DNA of 64,000 nucleotides from Chaetoceros tenuissimus (taxonomy: Eukaryota; Bacillariophyta; Thalassiosirophyceae; Chaetocerotales; Chaetocerotaceae). Shown one piece after another: positions 1 through 10,423 of this stretch. The notes below the pieces were generated by a model, which saw only the letters and a list, made by a program, of their open reading frames with translations, had not been told where the DNA came from and did not search any database. How positions within the stretch are numbered: position 1 is the first letter of the stretch; each line of letters starts with the position of its first letter. Made by a program: the position numbers and the translations under genes. The DNA is taken from NCBI GenBank assembly GCA_021927905.1, contig BLLK01000060.1, forward strand, positions 124,001 through 188,000. The letters run 5' to 3'.

Positions 1-1
1 A

Positions 2-3000
2 GCACAGCACATGAAACCATTCGTAGAGAAGCTCGCTAATGTAGTTGAGTGTTTCATGCACGTATATTCAAATGCTGGATTGCCAAATGCTATGGGAGGA
101 TATGATGATACTCCAGAGGACATGGCTCGTGAGAACAGAGAATTCTTCGAGAATGGATGGTTGAACATGGTCGGAGGATGTTGTGGATCTACTCCACCTC
201 ACATCAAGGCAATTGCTGAGGTAGCTAAGGAGTACAAGCCACGTAAGCTTCCAGATGTTGGACGTCCAAAGATGTGGTTGAGTGGACTAGAGGACTTGGT
301 TGTAGATGATGTTCACAACCATTTGGGACTTCCATTCTTGAATGTTGGAGAGAGATGCAACATTTCTGGATCTCTTCGTTTCAAGAAGCTAATGATGGCT
401 GGAGACTATGGTGCAGCTATGGACATTGCAAAGAAGCAGGTAGAAGACGGAGCGCATGTCATTGATATCAATGTAGATGATGGTTTGTTGGATGGACTTG
501 CAGCAATGCAGAAGTTTGTGAAGATTGCTGTTACTGAGCCAGAGGTAGCAAAGGTACCATTCATGCTCGATGCGTCCAAGTTTGAGATTGTCATGGCAGG
601 ATTGAAGTGGTGTCAAGGAAAGCCAATTGTAAACTCCATCAGTTTGAAGGTTGGTGAGGAGTTGTTCAAGGAACAAGCAACTTTGTTGAAGAAGCATGGA
701 GCTGCTGTGGTAGTAATGGCTTTCGATGAGGAAGGTCAGGCAGCAACTGAAGCTGAAAAGGTTCGCATCTGTAAGCGTTCCTATGATATTTTGGTGAATG
801 AGGTTCGTTTCCCACCAGAGGATATTGTCTTTGATCCTAATGTGTTGACCATCGGAACCGGAATGGAGGAGCATGCGAACTATGGAGTAGACTTTATCAA
901 TGCAGTGAAGACTATCAAGGAGCAATGTCCGTATGTGAAGATCAGTGGAGGTATTTCCAACTTGTCTTTCGGTTTCCGTGGAGTGACAAAGATTCGTGAG
1001 AGTATTCATGCAGTATTTTTGCATCACGCGATCTTGGAGTCTGGAATGGATGTAGGTATTGTGAATGCTCATGAGATGTTAATGATTGAGGAAGTTGAAC
1101 CAGCTTTGCGAAAGGCTGCTGAAGATCTTGTATTCAACAAGACCGAGGACGCAACTGAAGTCATGCTTGAATTGACCAAAAAAGAGAAAGAACTTCGCGA
1201 ACTTCTCAAGAAGGGAGGTGGAGCTGTAGTGAAGGAGAAGTCCTGGCGTGATCTTGAGGTTACTAAGCGTCTTGAGCATGCTTTGATTAATGGTATTTCT
1301 GAGCATGTGGATAAGGATGTTGAGGAGGCAAGGCAAAAAGCATCGAAGCCTCTTGAAGTAATCGAAGGACCTCTAATGGATGGTATGAACACTGTCGGAG
1401 ATCTTTTCGGAGCTGGAAAGATGTTCTTGCCTCAAGTTATCAAGTCTGCACGTGTAATGAAGAAAGCTGTCGCGTACCTTCTTCCGTTCATGGAAGAAGA
1501 GAAGAGGGCAAAGATGATCGCAGAAGGAAAAGATCCTGACGAGGTTGATCCTAACGATGACTCTCAATATGCAGGAACAGTATTGATGGCGACTGTAAAG
1601 GGAGATGTGCATGATATTGGAAAGAATATTGTATCCGTTGTTTTGGGATGTAACAACTACAAGGTTTATGACATAGGTGTGATGGTTAACTGTGAGACCA
1701 TCTTAGAGAAGGCTGCAGAGTATAATGTTGACGTCATTGGTCTATCAGGTCTTATTACACCATCCCTTGATGAGATGGTTATTGTTGCTAAGGAGATGTC
1801 AAAGAAGGGCTTCAAACAACCTCTGATGATTGGAGGAGCAACCACTTCTAAGATGCACACTGCTGTCAAAATCTCTCCAAATTATTTTACCATGGAGCAT
1901 CCTGTCATTCATGTATTGGATGCATCCCGTTCCGTAACTGTTGTTTCATCCCTTCTAGGGTCCAACAAGGAAGATTTTGTTGAGGATCTTTTGGAAGAAT
2001 ATGATGAACTCAGAGAAGACTACTATGCTGGACTTGAGGATCGTTACTTCCTTGACTATGATAAGGCTAAGCAAGCGAAGCTTGAAATAGATTTTGATGC
2101 GCATCCACCTGCTCCAACTCCAAATCAACTAGGAGTCATTGTTGTAGACAACGTGACTTTGGAAGACGTTGTACCATACATTGACTGGAATCCTTTCTTC
2201 CAAACTTGGGAATTGAGAGGACGTTACCCTAATCGTGGATATCCAAAGATCTTCGACGATGCAGCTGTAGGTTCCGAGGCTAAGAAGCTTTTCGATGACG
2301 CTCAAGCTTTGATGAATAAGATCATTGCTGAGAAATCAATGTGGCTCAAGGGAGTTGTAGGACAATTCGCTGCTAACCGTAGTGACGATGGTGAGGATAT
2401 TGAGATTTACCAAGACGAGGCTGCAAGAGCTGCAGGAACTCCTTTACACACATTCTGTATGCTTCGTCAACAAGCTGAGAAGGAGAATGATGATCCTTAC
2501 CTCAGTCAGGCTGACTTCATCGCACCAAAGGGATACAAGGATCACTTGGGTATGTTTGCAGTCTCCTGCTTTGGATGTGATGATCTTGTTAAAAAGTATG
2601 AAGCTGAGAATGATGATTACAATAAGATCATGTCCCAGGCTCTTGCTGATCGTTTCGTCGAGGCGTTTGCTGAATACCTTCACCGTGAGATTCGTACTAA
2701 GATGTGGGGTTATGCTAGTGATGAAAAGCTTGACGAAGCTGATCTTCTCAAGATCAAGTATGATGGTATCCGTCCTGCTCCAGGTTATCCTTCACAGCCA
2801 GATCACACTGAAAAGACCACCATGTGGGAGACTATCAAGGCTAAGGAATTGGCTGGAATTGAACTAAGTGATTCTTTGAGTATGATGCCTGCAGCATCTG
2901 TATCTGCTCTTGTCTTCGCACATCCAAAATCACAATACTTCGCAGTTGGTCAGATTGGAAAGGACCAAGTTACCAGCTATGCAGCAAGAAAGAAGTATGA

Positions 3001-3055
3001 AATGGAGAAGATGGAAAGATGGCTATCACCTATCCTTAATTATGACCGTGATTAG
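2..3055 (+). CDS. METH: Cobalamin-dependent methionine synthase (5' truncated by window edge)
   Basis: Catalyses methyl transfer from 5-methyltetrahydrofolate to homocysteine through cobalamin. The frame is open to the window start, so the ATG at 11 is internal and most of the homocysteine-binding domain is missing. Counting from that ATG, the end of the Hcy domain is visible with its zinc-binding Cys pair ([11 protein letters not shown], about residues 55-65). The pterin-binding domain follows ([11 protein letters not shown] near 112), then the cobalamin cap and the B12 site with the axial-ligand motif [10 protein letters not shown] (about 531-540). The AdoMet reactivation domain closes the protein ([16 protein letters not shown] near 920, [16 protein letters not shown] near 958). 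All four MetH modules are therefore present in the normal order. No intron is needed in this portion. It predicts a B12-dependent methionine cycle; whether the B12-independent MetE also exists cannot be seen here. Confidence 0.97.
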   Translation, partial: AQHMKPFVEKLANVVECFMHVYSNAGLPNAMGGYDDTPEDMARENREFFENGWLNMVGGCCGSTPPHIKAIAEVAKEYKPRKLPDVGRPKMWLSGLEDLVVDDVHNHLGLPFLNVGERCNISGSLRFKKLMMAGDYGAAMDIAKKQVEDGAHVIDINVDDGLLDGLAAMQKFVKIAVTEPEVAKVPFMLDASKFEIVMAGLKWCQGKPIVNSISLKVGEELFKEQATLLKKHGAAVVVMAFDEEGQAATEAEKVRICKRSYDILVNEVRFPPEDIVFDPNVLTIGTGMEEHANYGVDFINAVKTIKEQCPYVKISGGISNLSFGFRGVTKIRESIHAVFLHHAILESGMDVGIVNAHEMLMIEEVEPALRKAAEDLVFNKTEDATEVMLELTKKEKELRELLKKGGGAVVKEKSWRDLEVTKRLEHALINGISEHVDKDVEEARQKASKPLEVIEGPLMDGMNTVGDLFGAGKMFLPQVIKSARVMKKAVAYLLPFMEEEKRAKMIAEGKDPDEVDPNDDSQYAGTVLMATVKGDVHDIGKNIVSVVLGCNNYKVYDIGVMVNCETILEKAAEYNVDVIGLSGLITPSLDEMVIVAKEMSKKGFKQPLMIGGATTSKMHTAVKISPNYFTMEHPVIHVLDASRSVTVVSSLLGSNKEDFVEDLLEEYDELREDYYAGLEDRYFLDYDKAKQAKLEIDFDAHPPAPTPNQLGVIVVDNVTLEDVVPYIDWNPFFQTWELRGRYPNRGYPKIFDDAAVGSEAKKLFDDAQALMNKIIAEKSMWLKGVVGQFAANRSDDGEDIEIYQDEAARAAGTPLHTFCMLRQQAEKENDDPYLSQADFIAPKGYKDHLGMFAVSCFGCDDLVKKYEAENDDYNKIMSQALADRFVEAFAEYLHREIRTKMWGYASDEKLDEADLLKIKYDGIRPAPGYPSQPDHTEKTTMWETIKAKELAGIELSDSLSMMPAASVSALVFAHPKSQYFAVGQIGKDQVTSYAARKKYEMEKMERWLSPILNYDRD

Positions 3056-3360
3056 GCCTATTCTTGATGATTAGCTCCAATATATATAGACTAATGCATC
3101 CCCGATACTTGAGCTTTTTATTTAGGTGGCACTTTATAGAAATAAATCAAGTTATAAGGATTTCATTATTAAATTTAAATTATTTCTCTCAAAAAATATT
3201 AGTGAAGTAGCTCAGTTTACACACATGTTCCTACGTATTTGTGTGTCGATAGCAAATTATTTCCCGAAAAGGTGATGTTCACAGAATACCTACACAATCC
3301 AGAAAAAAGTAGGAATCATGAAAAATTCAAAGAAAATTAGACTTATGAATACCAGCATTC
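3056..3360. other. Intergenic, convergent 3' ends
   Basis: AT-rich spacer between the methionine synthase stop and the stop of the reverse-strand YIPF6-like gene. No open reading frame, repeat or RNA gene is recognisable; it should hold the 3' UTRs of both genes. Confidence 0.6.
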
Positions 3361-4173
3361 CTAAAATAGAAGAACCAACCATCCCAATAAAATATAGTAG
3401 AAAAATACTGGAAAAACGGCTAGGAACCTTCGTTCCTTCTGGATAAATTGTGCAATGAAAACAGTACTTGCCCTCGTAGCCCAAACAAAACCGATCAATA
3501 CCCAAAGAATATTTATCCAGACTTTACCCATTGGAGTCTTGCTTAGAATCAAAATCATGATTGAAGATAAGCAAAACGGAAATACACAATATCCAAGTAC
3601 ACAGACCGATTGAAAGAAAGAAATGGTCCCTCCCAATAATTTAGCATTGATGGTAACTACCGCAGCTCCTAACCACATACTTACAAACACTGCTGCGAAA
3701 ACAGCAGAAGTCTGTGACGTCGGTGCCCTGATAGATAAAACAATACTTAATAGTAAACACACAAAAAGAGGTCCCCATAAATCCCAATCCCTCAACGATG
3801 ACAAAATCTTCTTTTGATCTTCGTCTTGTGTAATGTCTGCATTGGCATTTGGATTTTCTTCATTCAATGCCACAGTTTGGTACATGTATTCTAAAGGATT
3901 TGACTTTTTGAGAGGTAGTAGGACCACTTTCAGTTTAGATGTGACCGATCTTACATCTCTCATGATTGTTTCGGAAACTGGTTCGTCGAGTGTTGAGAAT
4001 GGCTTCGAAAGGAACTCATCCTGCCCTAGAGATGTATCATGTATTTCTTCAGTTGTTGGATGAAAGCTTGCGCCACCGTTTCCTTGTGAAGCACTGGACG
4101 CAGCCCACGCTGGCGCACCTGTCGAAGATGATGATGCGAAAGATGATGATGCGAAAGATGACGACTCGTTCAT
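3361..4173 (-). CDS. YIPF6: YIPF6-like Yip1-domain Golgi/ER membrane protein
   Basis: Single-exon reading of 270 residues. The N-terminal third is hydrophilic and Ser-rich (the tandem SSFAS is encoded by a short duplicated stretch). A juxtamembrane motif, DWDLWGPLFVCLLL (about residue 130), is the hallmark of the YIPF6/Yip1 family. Four to five hydrophobic segments fill the rest, including LLGGTISFFQSVCVLGYCVFP, typical of the Yip1 domain. Family members sit in Golgi and ER-exit membranes and act in Rab-dependent vesicle traffic. The ATG at 4171-4173 gives the family's usual length. It is divergent from the RING gene at 5116 with about 940 bp between them. Confidence 0.88.
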   Translation of the reverse strand: MNESSSFASSSFASSSSTGAPAWAASSASQGNGGASFHPTTEEIHDTSLGQDEFLSKPFSTLDEPVSETIMRDVRSVTSKLKVVLLPLKKSNPLEYMYQTVALNEENPNANADITQDEDQKKILSSLRDWDLWGPLFVCLLLSIVLSIRAPTSQTSAVFAAVFVSMWLGAAVVTINAKLLGGTISFFQSVCVLGYCVFPFCLSSIMILILSKTPMGKVWINILWVLIGFVWATRASTVFIAQFIQKERRFLAVFPVFFYYILLGWLVLLF

Positions 4174-5115
4174 TCTCCAATTAATATATCGTTTTAAAAT
4201 AGGAAACGCTGAATATTAGTATGACTAGCTGAAGAATCGAATTTGTAGATTGCTCTTTAGATGGGATTTCGATCCTAGCTTTTCGTTCAAAATCTAAATT
4301 CTTTTCTATGAAATATGATCTACAATTCCCAATAGATGATCAAAAATATTGTGCCTTTGTTTAAAACTCTACTAGGGTAAGGTAAGTCTATCGTATTCTA
4401 ATAATGTGGTTCAAAGGTTTTAGGTTTTGTTGTTTTTTTAGTTTCGTGAATGTAACGACACTCTACTTCTAATATTCATCTATTGACCTAGCTATATTTT
4501 TCAGACAATCATTGATCGTGCCAAAATTCCTCCCCTCTTTTGTTCCCCACACAAAAATACACTAATGCTATTTCAGTACCGTATGATGCTTGATATGTCT
4601 TCTCAGACTTTTCTTGTTTCATAGCTTTACATTTCACTTTTCAACTTGTTTCTAATTTTGTAATAAACTAAATGAACAATCTGTTATCTACATGCTTACC
4701 TACATACTTAATTGGAGAATTTTATCGTCCCTGAGTTTCGAATTTTCAATAATGTTTCAAAATTCCATTAGAGATAAAAATGATTGTGAAGTGAAAGGAA
4801 TGCTTGAATGCCTCCCCAAAGACATTTTTACGTCTTCTTCATGCAGATCTCTCTTCGTTTACCATTTTCCTTCCTTCTCTCAAGTTTTACGTAGCTATCT
4901 CCATACTGAGACAAGTTCAAGTTCATTTTTTTGACGGACTAGTTTGATGTGAAGAATTATTCCTTTCCTTTTTCTTCAACAAGCGCTTGTTTGATTTCAC
5001 TCAATCATCACCCTTTGCTAACAAAATCAAGTCAGTATTATATACTTCTTTTATTTTTAAAACAATAAAAGGAAAAGCATTTTGTTAAATTCAAAGAAGT
5101 CATTTTTGGACAATC
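4174..5115. other. Intergenic, divergent promoter region
   Basis: About 940 bp of T-rich, low-GC sequence between the 5' ends of the YIPF6-like and RING-finger genes. I see short non-conserved frames only (for example 4692-4934), with no domain or signal peptide, and no repeats or RNA genes. It presumably contains both promoters. Confidence 0.5.
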
Positions 5116-7371
5116 ATGAATTTACAACGGAGTACCAGTAACAATTGTCCATCTTCGAGGAGTGGGAATAACACATCAACAGGTGAAGGTTCTTCTTCTC
5201 ACCCTTCTTCACGGTCACGGAGAAACACACCAAGTCCATTTCATGGTCTTCGTCAAGGCAGCAGAGGCAACACTAGAATACAAGACACGGAGACTTCATC
5301 AGGGGCATCTCATATTTATAGAGAAACGCCAAGTAATAACATGAATCCCAATAATGATGAAGAACACCCCTTGTTTCCAAATGGTTTCTATCCTTCCAAC
5401 AATGGCAATCACACAGAACTGTCTCTAGCAGCGATGCTAATGTTGAACTCTCATCAACACCCAAGTGGAAATGCTTTTCCATCAAGGAGGGCTTCGGCTC
5501 CTGCTTCCTACGAAGGTGCATCATTCACAAATAACAATGAGTTCAACATGGGTTCTTCTTTTCAGCCAGGAGGCAACAGTATGGGTGCTTCTTTGCATCA
5601 ACATCAAGTACCCTTTAGTAATCAAGGGATGATTCCAAATCATGGTTCTCCGATGAGAAATTCATATTCTTCCGGACAAGTAGTTGCTGCTGCTGCAAGT
5701 CCTCATCATCAAATGAATCACACGAGGCCAAGTGGACAACGACAACAACAAGCCCAACAGCCATCCGTCGCTGCCACTCATGCTGCAGCTGTGCGTCTAT
5801 CACTACCCCTACCGATATCATTCCCGATGCATTTTAGTTCCAATGTTCCAGCCACTCTTGGTATTGAATTATCACTCCCAACGAATGCCTCAACAAGTGC
5901 ACAGTCGAGGCATCCTTTTCCGCCTTCGCAATTTGATCACAATTCGGCTTCTCTGTCTAGTCCAGAGGAGTCGGATTTCTTGGCGGAGGCCATTTTAAGA
6001 TTGCACAGTGCCAATATGCCTAATTCAGATCTAGCATCAAGACGTGCTTCTGCAGATCAAATTCTTTTGAATGGAATTGCAAATTCCATGTCGCATCGAG
6101 ATTCCTTTTTGAGTAATATGGAGCCTTTGCAAGCCCGTCCACCTCCTTTCAACATGGATGAGGCACCAAGAAATAATGATCAAGGGCATCATGAGTTTGC
6201 ATCATCTCTTTGGAATGATTTAGAACATCGTGAATCTATTCAAACTACAGAATTTGATTCAGTTTTAGATGATGACGACGATGATGATGAAATCTCTATT
6301 GCAAACCCAAACATTCTACGAGAAATGCTTCTGGGTGATGATACTTTACATGAACCAAGAAGTCAAAGTGCTGTCTCGGCCCCTCAAGGCAGAAGACAAA
6401 CTACAGTAAATAGTGCTCAAGCTTCATCGTATACAAAGCAAGAGGACAAGCATAATGAAGTAGTGAAACCATTGAGTCCTTGCAAAACGGAATCTAATGA
6501 AGAGGACGGTAAAAAGAGTATCTTAAAAGATCAGAATTCAACCCCAAAAATATCAAGGAAGAGGACACGATCCCCTTCACCAGAACGAAAAAGACCTGCA
6601 AGTGGTATTGACGAAAATTGCTGTATTTGCCTCGAAACTACAACAGCATATGATTTGGCAAAAATCGATGGGTGTGAACATCGTTACTGCTTTACTTGTA
6701 TAGAGAAATGGGCAGAGAGAGAAAATACTTGTCCACAGTGCAAGGCTAGATTTCTAAAGATTGAACGTGTACACAAGGTCAAGAAACAGAAGAATGAACC
6801 AAATGAAGTGGAGAATGTGAAAGAAGTAAATAATAGGGATCAACGTTCAGATTTGAGAAGTCATCATCTGAATCTACAAGACTTTTTCGAGTCGTTTGAA
6901 CAACATGCCTTACAGGGTTTCAACATTGTTTTCAGCAATGGCGGACCCCCAAACTTTGATGGTCCAGATTTCCCTGGTATCTTTATGCCCATAGGTGGTA
7001 CTTTTAGCTTTGGAAATGGGCCAGCCTCATGGACAACAACTACAACACGAATGTTTCCAGGTGCGACAAGTTTCACCAGCACAAGGACAACTGGAGACTT
7101 ATCAAGTCCATCCATCCGCACGACGCATCAACTGACATCTATCCGTAGGATGCAGCGTGAAAGACTACAACGCGAAAGAAATGCAAGGCGAGCTGCTGAG
7201 GAAACACGTTTTATGAGAGAAAGAGCTGCAAGAATTGCTGCTATGGAAACTCGTCGGAGAAGTAATGACAGCAATCAATCCTCCCCCAATACAAGGATTC
7301 GGGACAATACTGCATTTAGTAGATTTATGGGTAACGGCAGCAATCCTGGTAACAATCAAGAGCAAAGATAG
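5116..7371 (+). CDS. RING-finger protein, probable E3 ubiquitin ligase
   Basis: 751 residues in one exon. The N-terminal 480 residues are low complexity, rich in Ser, Asn, Gln and Pro, with an acidic run (DDDDDDDE near 390) and a basic Ser/Pro/Arg patch resembling a nuclear localisation signal just before the RING. The C3HC4 RING lies at about 501-545: CCICLE, then CEHRYCFTC, then CPQC, with all metal ligands present. A Gly/Phe-rich stretch and a C-terminal Arg/Glu-rich helix (about 675-715, RMQRERLQRERNARRAAEE) follow, likely a coiled coil. RING proteins recruit E2 enzymes; the substrate is unknown. The disordered flanks make orthology hard to judge. Confidence 0.85.
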   Translation: MNLQRSTSNNCPSSRSGNNTSTGEGSSSHPSSRSRRNTPSPFHGLRQGSRGNTRIQDTETSSGASHIYRETPSNNMNPNNDEEHPLFPNGFYPSNNGNHTELSLAAMLMLNSHQHPSGNAFPSRRASAPASYEGASFTNNNEFNMGSSFQPGGNSMGASLHQHQVPFSNQGMIPNHGSPMRNSYSSGQVVAAAASPHHQMNHTRPSGQRQQQAQQPSVAATHAAAVRLSLPLPISFPMHFSSNVPATLGIELSLPTNASTSAQSRHPFPPSQFDHNSASLSSPEESDFLAEAILRLHSANMPNSDLASRRASADQILLNGIANSMSHRDSFLSNMEPLQARPPPFNMDEAPRNNDQGHHEFASSLWNDLEHRESIQTTEFDSVLDDDDDDDEISIANPNILREMLLGDDTLHEPRSQSAVSAPQGRRQTTVNSAQASSYTKQEDKHNEVVKPLSPCKTESNEEDGKKSILKDQNSTPKISRKRTRSPSPERKRPASGIDENCCICLETTTAYDLAKIDGCEHRYCFTCIEKWAERENTCPQCKARFLKIERVHKVKKQKNEPNEVENVKEVNNRDQRSDLRSHHLNLQDFFESFEQHALQGFNIVFSNGGPPNFDGPDFPGIFMPIGGTFSFGNGPASWTTTTTRMFPGATSFTSTRTTGDLSSPSIRTTHQLTSIRRMQRERLQRERNARRAAEETRFMRERAARIAAMETRRRSNDSNQSSPNTRIRDNTAFSRFMGNGSNPGNNQEQR

Positions 7372-7485
7372 AACTTGTAATTCGATACTCCAGCTATAGT
7401 GTACAACTAGTAATACATGAAATAAGAGGTACTTTTCTAGCTTATTATATTCATGTAGGACTGCAATTCTACATTTTTTGTATCT

Positions 7486-8100
7486 TTAAATTTCATCTGG
7501 AACATCTCTGAGTAGTTCAAAGAAATCATCCAATACCGCATCAGCTTTTCGCAATACTCCAGCAAGTCCCTGTGCATCTTCCTTTGAAATAGGTGTATCA
7601 CCGGCTTGAGCAATCTTTTGAAGAAGCTTGTAATCCTCTTCTGCCTTTTTCTTCTTCTCTGGGTCATAGAATGCTCCACCCTTGATGTAAGCCTTCATAT
7701 CATCACCTCCTTTATAAACCTTTCTCATGAAATCCGACAAAGCATCCCATTCTTTTTTGTCAATTGTTGTTTCAGATCCTTCAGCTCCACCCTCAGTGAC
7801 TCTTTTGATCACTGCCGGTAAGTCTGATTTCAGTGACAATAAGCGCTTAAATTGAGCAGCGCCATCTGGAAGAGAATCCCCCTTTGCTACTTCTGCAAAT
7901 ACAGGTTGTTGAAAAGTTCCAAAGGCAAGGAAAGCTGATGATACTCCCTTTACAAGGATGGATCTACGTGATTCTGTCAAACCTGACTCAGATGAGTAAA
8001 GTGCCGTACTGGTTTGTACGTGATTAGATGCTGAAGGCACAAAAGCATTCGCTGAGGATGCAAGCGCAGCTACTGTAAGAGAAAGCGATATTTTAGGCAT
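7486..8100 (-). CDS. Plastid thylakoid-lumen protein, PsbQ/Psb31-like
   Basis: 204 residues. The leader is tripartite: a signal peptide ending ANAFVP (diatom ASAFAP-type plastid motif), a short Ser/Thr-rich transit region, then a twin-Arg ESRRS followed by a hydrophobic core and a VFAE cleavage site, which is a Tat-type thylakoid-lumen signal. The mature part, about 130 residues, is predicted mainly helical (FKRLLSLKSDLPAVIKRV, then WDALSDFMRKVY, then a Lys/Glu-rich helix, then LRKADAVLDDFFELL). This fits the four-helix bundle of extrinsic photosystem II subunits of the PsbQ'/Psb31 kind. Lumen targeting is well supported; the subunit identity is inference from size, targeting and helix pattern. 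Confidence 0.7.
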   Translation of the reverse strand: MPKISLSLTVAALASSANAFVPSASNHVQTSTALYSSESGLTESRRSILVKGVSSAFLAFGTFQQPVFAEVAKGDSLPDGAAQFKRLLSLKSDLPAVIKRVTEGGAEGSETTIDKKEWDALSDFMRKVYKGGDDMKAYIKGGAFYDPEKKKKAEEDYKLLQKIAQAGDTPISKEDAQGLAGVLRKADAVLDDFFELLRDVPDEI

Positions 8101-8203
8101 GGTAATTCTGATAAGAAGTAATAACTAGTATGAGTAATAGTACGTAGGAATAGCCAATAGCCAAAACAACAGAAGTAAAAGTGTAAAAGAAAAAAGATCC
8201 AAA

Positions 8204-8940
8204 TCCAGGCATGGAAAATATTGGACCGGTCCACAAAAAGTGGCTAGGTGGCTAGATTTTTTGTATACATTCATTTTTGAACCAGGAAGTTCAACCTAGG
8301 CACCTAGCCAAAAATACATGTCATAAAATTCGTGTTTGCACAGTAATCCCTTTACATTCCTCCATTCCAACACACCATCTATTGTATCTAAATAAATTTT
8401 GGAAAACATCAAAACGTACAAATAGTCTATCAACACTTTATTTCGAGTGAAAACACATAAAAACCTACAATAACTGCCAAAAATAGCAGTAACGGTCGTT
8501 TCTGTTAGGACAAATCACGTAGAAATCACGTACAAAATTGGCACCTTTGAGCACCTCATAACATATGATTCTAGTCTTGTGGAGCCCAATATAGCATGAA
8601 ATAGATCTATCTTAGACTTTGTAGAAGACATCTTTAGTGGCAGAAAGTCTCCAGAAAGTGTTTTGAAATTTTTTACCAGGACCGTTTGTTAGTACTTTTA
8701 TCGCGGTGTAGGTACATGACGAGAACTTATGAAAAATCAATTGTTTGAGGTCAAACCAAGGCATATATGTTCTCAGTGCATTGAAATACATTTATGTTAT
8801 AAATATCTTTCTTGAGTAATGTTGTTTTGTTCAACTTTTCAATAGGTCACTATCAAAGGCAAAGCAAGCGAAACGGTCTGTCCGTCTGTACATGGGCCGG
8901 TCCAATATTTTCCGCCGGTCCAATATTTTCCATGCCTGGA
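8204..8940. mobile_element. Non-autonomous DNA element (MITE-like) with perfect 26-bp TIRs
   Basis: Positions 8204-8229 and 8915-8940 are exact reverse complements over 26 bp; the core is CATGGAAAATATTGGACCGG. Just inside the right end a second copy of the inner half of the repeat (8897-8913) stands in tandem, giving a double right terminus. Inside the left end TGGCTAGGTG (from 8241) and CACCTAGCCA (near 8302) form a further inverted pair. The 737-bp interior has no credible coding frame. Target-site duplication is not certain; only an AA is shared at the flanks. No transposase is encoded, so mobility would need a partner. Confidence 0.75.
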
Positions 8941-9002
8941 AATGTGAAAATTGAAGCTGCAGAGAGAGGCACATGCGTGTTTCCTGGGAATTGACAGTTT
9001 GA

Positions 9003-9010
9003 TGACGTCA
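9003..9010. promoter_or_regulatory. TGACGTCA palindrome (CRE/bZIP-type site)
   Basis: A perfect CRE octamer about 145 bp upstream of the plastid NAD(P)-binding protein start. In Phaeodactylum, TGACGT-containing elements mediate CO2/cAMP-responsive control of a carbonic anhydrase promoter; a similar role here is inference. Confidence 0.35.
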
Positions 9011-9155
9011 TAGAGAAGAACAGAGAAAGATGTGGCCGAAATCCAAATGCATTGCAATCTGTGTTTTCAACAGTCTCGCAACATCATAGTCTACTTCTAT
9101 TACAAACTACATCGTACTGGTTGACCTATAGGACAAAGCTCTAGAAGAAACGACA

Positions 9156-10361
9156 ATGAAGTTCTTCTTTGCAGGTGTCATAAGTTGTTTCATAGGATGC
9201 ACTGCATTCAACATCATTCACTCTCCCATCAGATCTCCATCATCGTGTCGTACACGTCTATATTCAATGAGTGAGGATGATGCAGCAAAAGAAGCAGAAA
9301 AGATGAAAAAGAAGGCTGATGAACTTAGAGAACAAATTCGTGTAATGGAAGAACAAATAGGTCCGGCAAGATCAAACAACAATGATTTATATATACCAAA
9401 ATCGGATGAAGAAGATGAAGTGGTAGAAGGAAGGTCTCTTAAAAAGAAGAGAATACTTGTGGTTGGTGCTAATGGAAGACTTGGAAGCATGGTCACTCGT
9501 TACCTTTTGAGATCTCATCCTGAAGTGGAGGAAGTACTTGCTGCAGTTCATTATGTTGGTGAAGCTACAAGTAGAGGATATGGAAGATTATCTTATGAAG
9601 TTGGAGCGGAAGATGGTGTAGGAAACATTGGTGCAGCTTGGTCGGAAGAACGCGAAGCTACCTTCACATTCAGCGATGAAATGAAAGCATACAATTTAGA
9701 TAAGCTGAGAGTTGTAGAAGTAGAACTACTAGACCCTGAACAATGTCGCACTGTCCTTGATGGTGTTGATAGCGTGATTTGGTGTGCTACAGATTTTGAA
9801 GGTAATCGTCCCAGAGCAATTGCAGCGCTCAATGTTGCATTTTTATTTAGAGCAGTTGCTTCCCCGACAAAGGGACGAGTAGAAATTGAAGGTTTACAAA
9901 ATGTACTTGGGGCACTCAAACAAAATAAACAAGATCGTCAGAGAGTCAATAGAATGACTGCTACTGACCCAGTGGATATTAGTCAATCATCTTCTTCATT
10001 GGATGGTGAAAATGACCCAGTCAGTTTCGTCTTGGTATCTGCTGCGCCAGAAGCTCTTGGGAACTTCGAGACTCCTTTCGGAGAATTTAATGGATTGAAA
10101 CGACAGGGGGAAAGTATGTTGAGAGAAGATTTTCCTTCTCTTACCCATACAGTATTACAATTTGGCAAGTTTGATGATAATTTTGTAGAGGAATCTTTAG
10201 ATATTAATTTCGACTTCGAAGTGCATAGTGAAGATGAAAAGGTTGAGCTGATGAAGAGAAGGATTAATCGTCGTGATGCTGCGAGAGCTGCAGTAGATGC
10301 CCTTACGAATGATGAGCTTGTAGATAAAACTATCCAAGTTTGGACTGCTTCTCGTGGATAG
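9156..10361 (+). CDS. Plastid-targeted NAD(P)-binding Rossmann protein (atypical SDR/NmrA-like)
   Basis: 401 residues. It starts with a signal peptide (MKFFFAGVISCFIGCTAFN) whose end carries the A-F junction of diatom plastid presequences. A coiled, charged segment follows (about 40-75, KEAEKMKKKADELREQ), then an acidic linker. The Rossmann fold opens with GANGRLG (about 103-109), an atypical SDR glycine motif, and continues with the expected ALNVA and hydrophobic strands (VSFVLVSAAPEAL). The classical YxxxK pair is not obvious, as in NmrA-like and chlorophyll-maturation-type atypical SDRs. The substrate is unknown. A CRE palindrome and the MITE-like element lie directly upstream. Confidence 0.75.
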   Translation: MKFFFAGVISCFIGCTAFNIIHSPIRSPSSCRTRLYSMSEDDAAKEAEKMKKKADELREQIRVMEEQIGPARSNNNDLYIPKSDEEDEVVEGRSLKKKRILVVGANGRLGSMVTRYLLRSHPEVEEVLAAVHYVGEATSRGYGRLSYEVGAEDGVGNIGAAWSEEREATFTFSDEMKAYNLDKLRVVEVELLDPEQCRTVLDGVDSVIWCATDFEGNRPRAIAALNVAFLFRAVASPTKGRVEIEGLQNVLGALKQNKQDRQRVNRMTATDPVDISQSSSSLDGENDPVSFVLVSAAPEALGNFETPFGEFNGLKRQGESMLREDFPSLTHTVLQFGKFDDNFVEESLDINFDFEVHSEDEKVELMKRRINRRDAARAAVDALTNDELVDKTIQVWTASRG

Positions 10362-10423
10362 TAATTGAGTTCACTATAAACAAGCTTGAATCTAAATTCT
10401 TCACAAAAGCATATTTGATTAAT

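Noticed and set aside
389-1072. 227-codon frame antisense to methionine synthase
   Set aside because: Lies wholly within a strongly conserved gene on the other strand; composition (His/Leu/Cys-rich) is that of a shadow frame.
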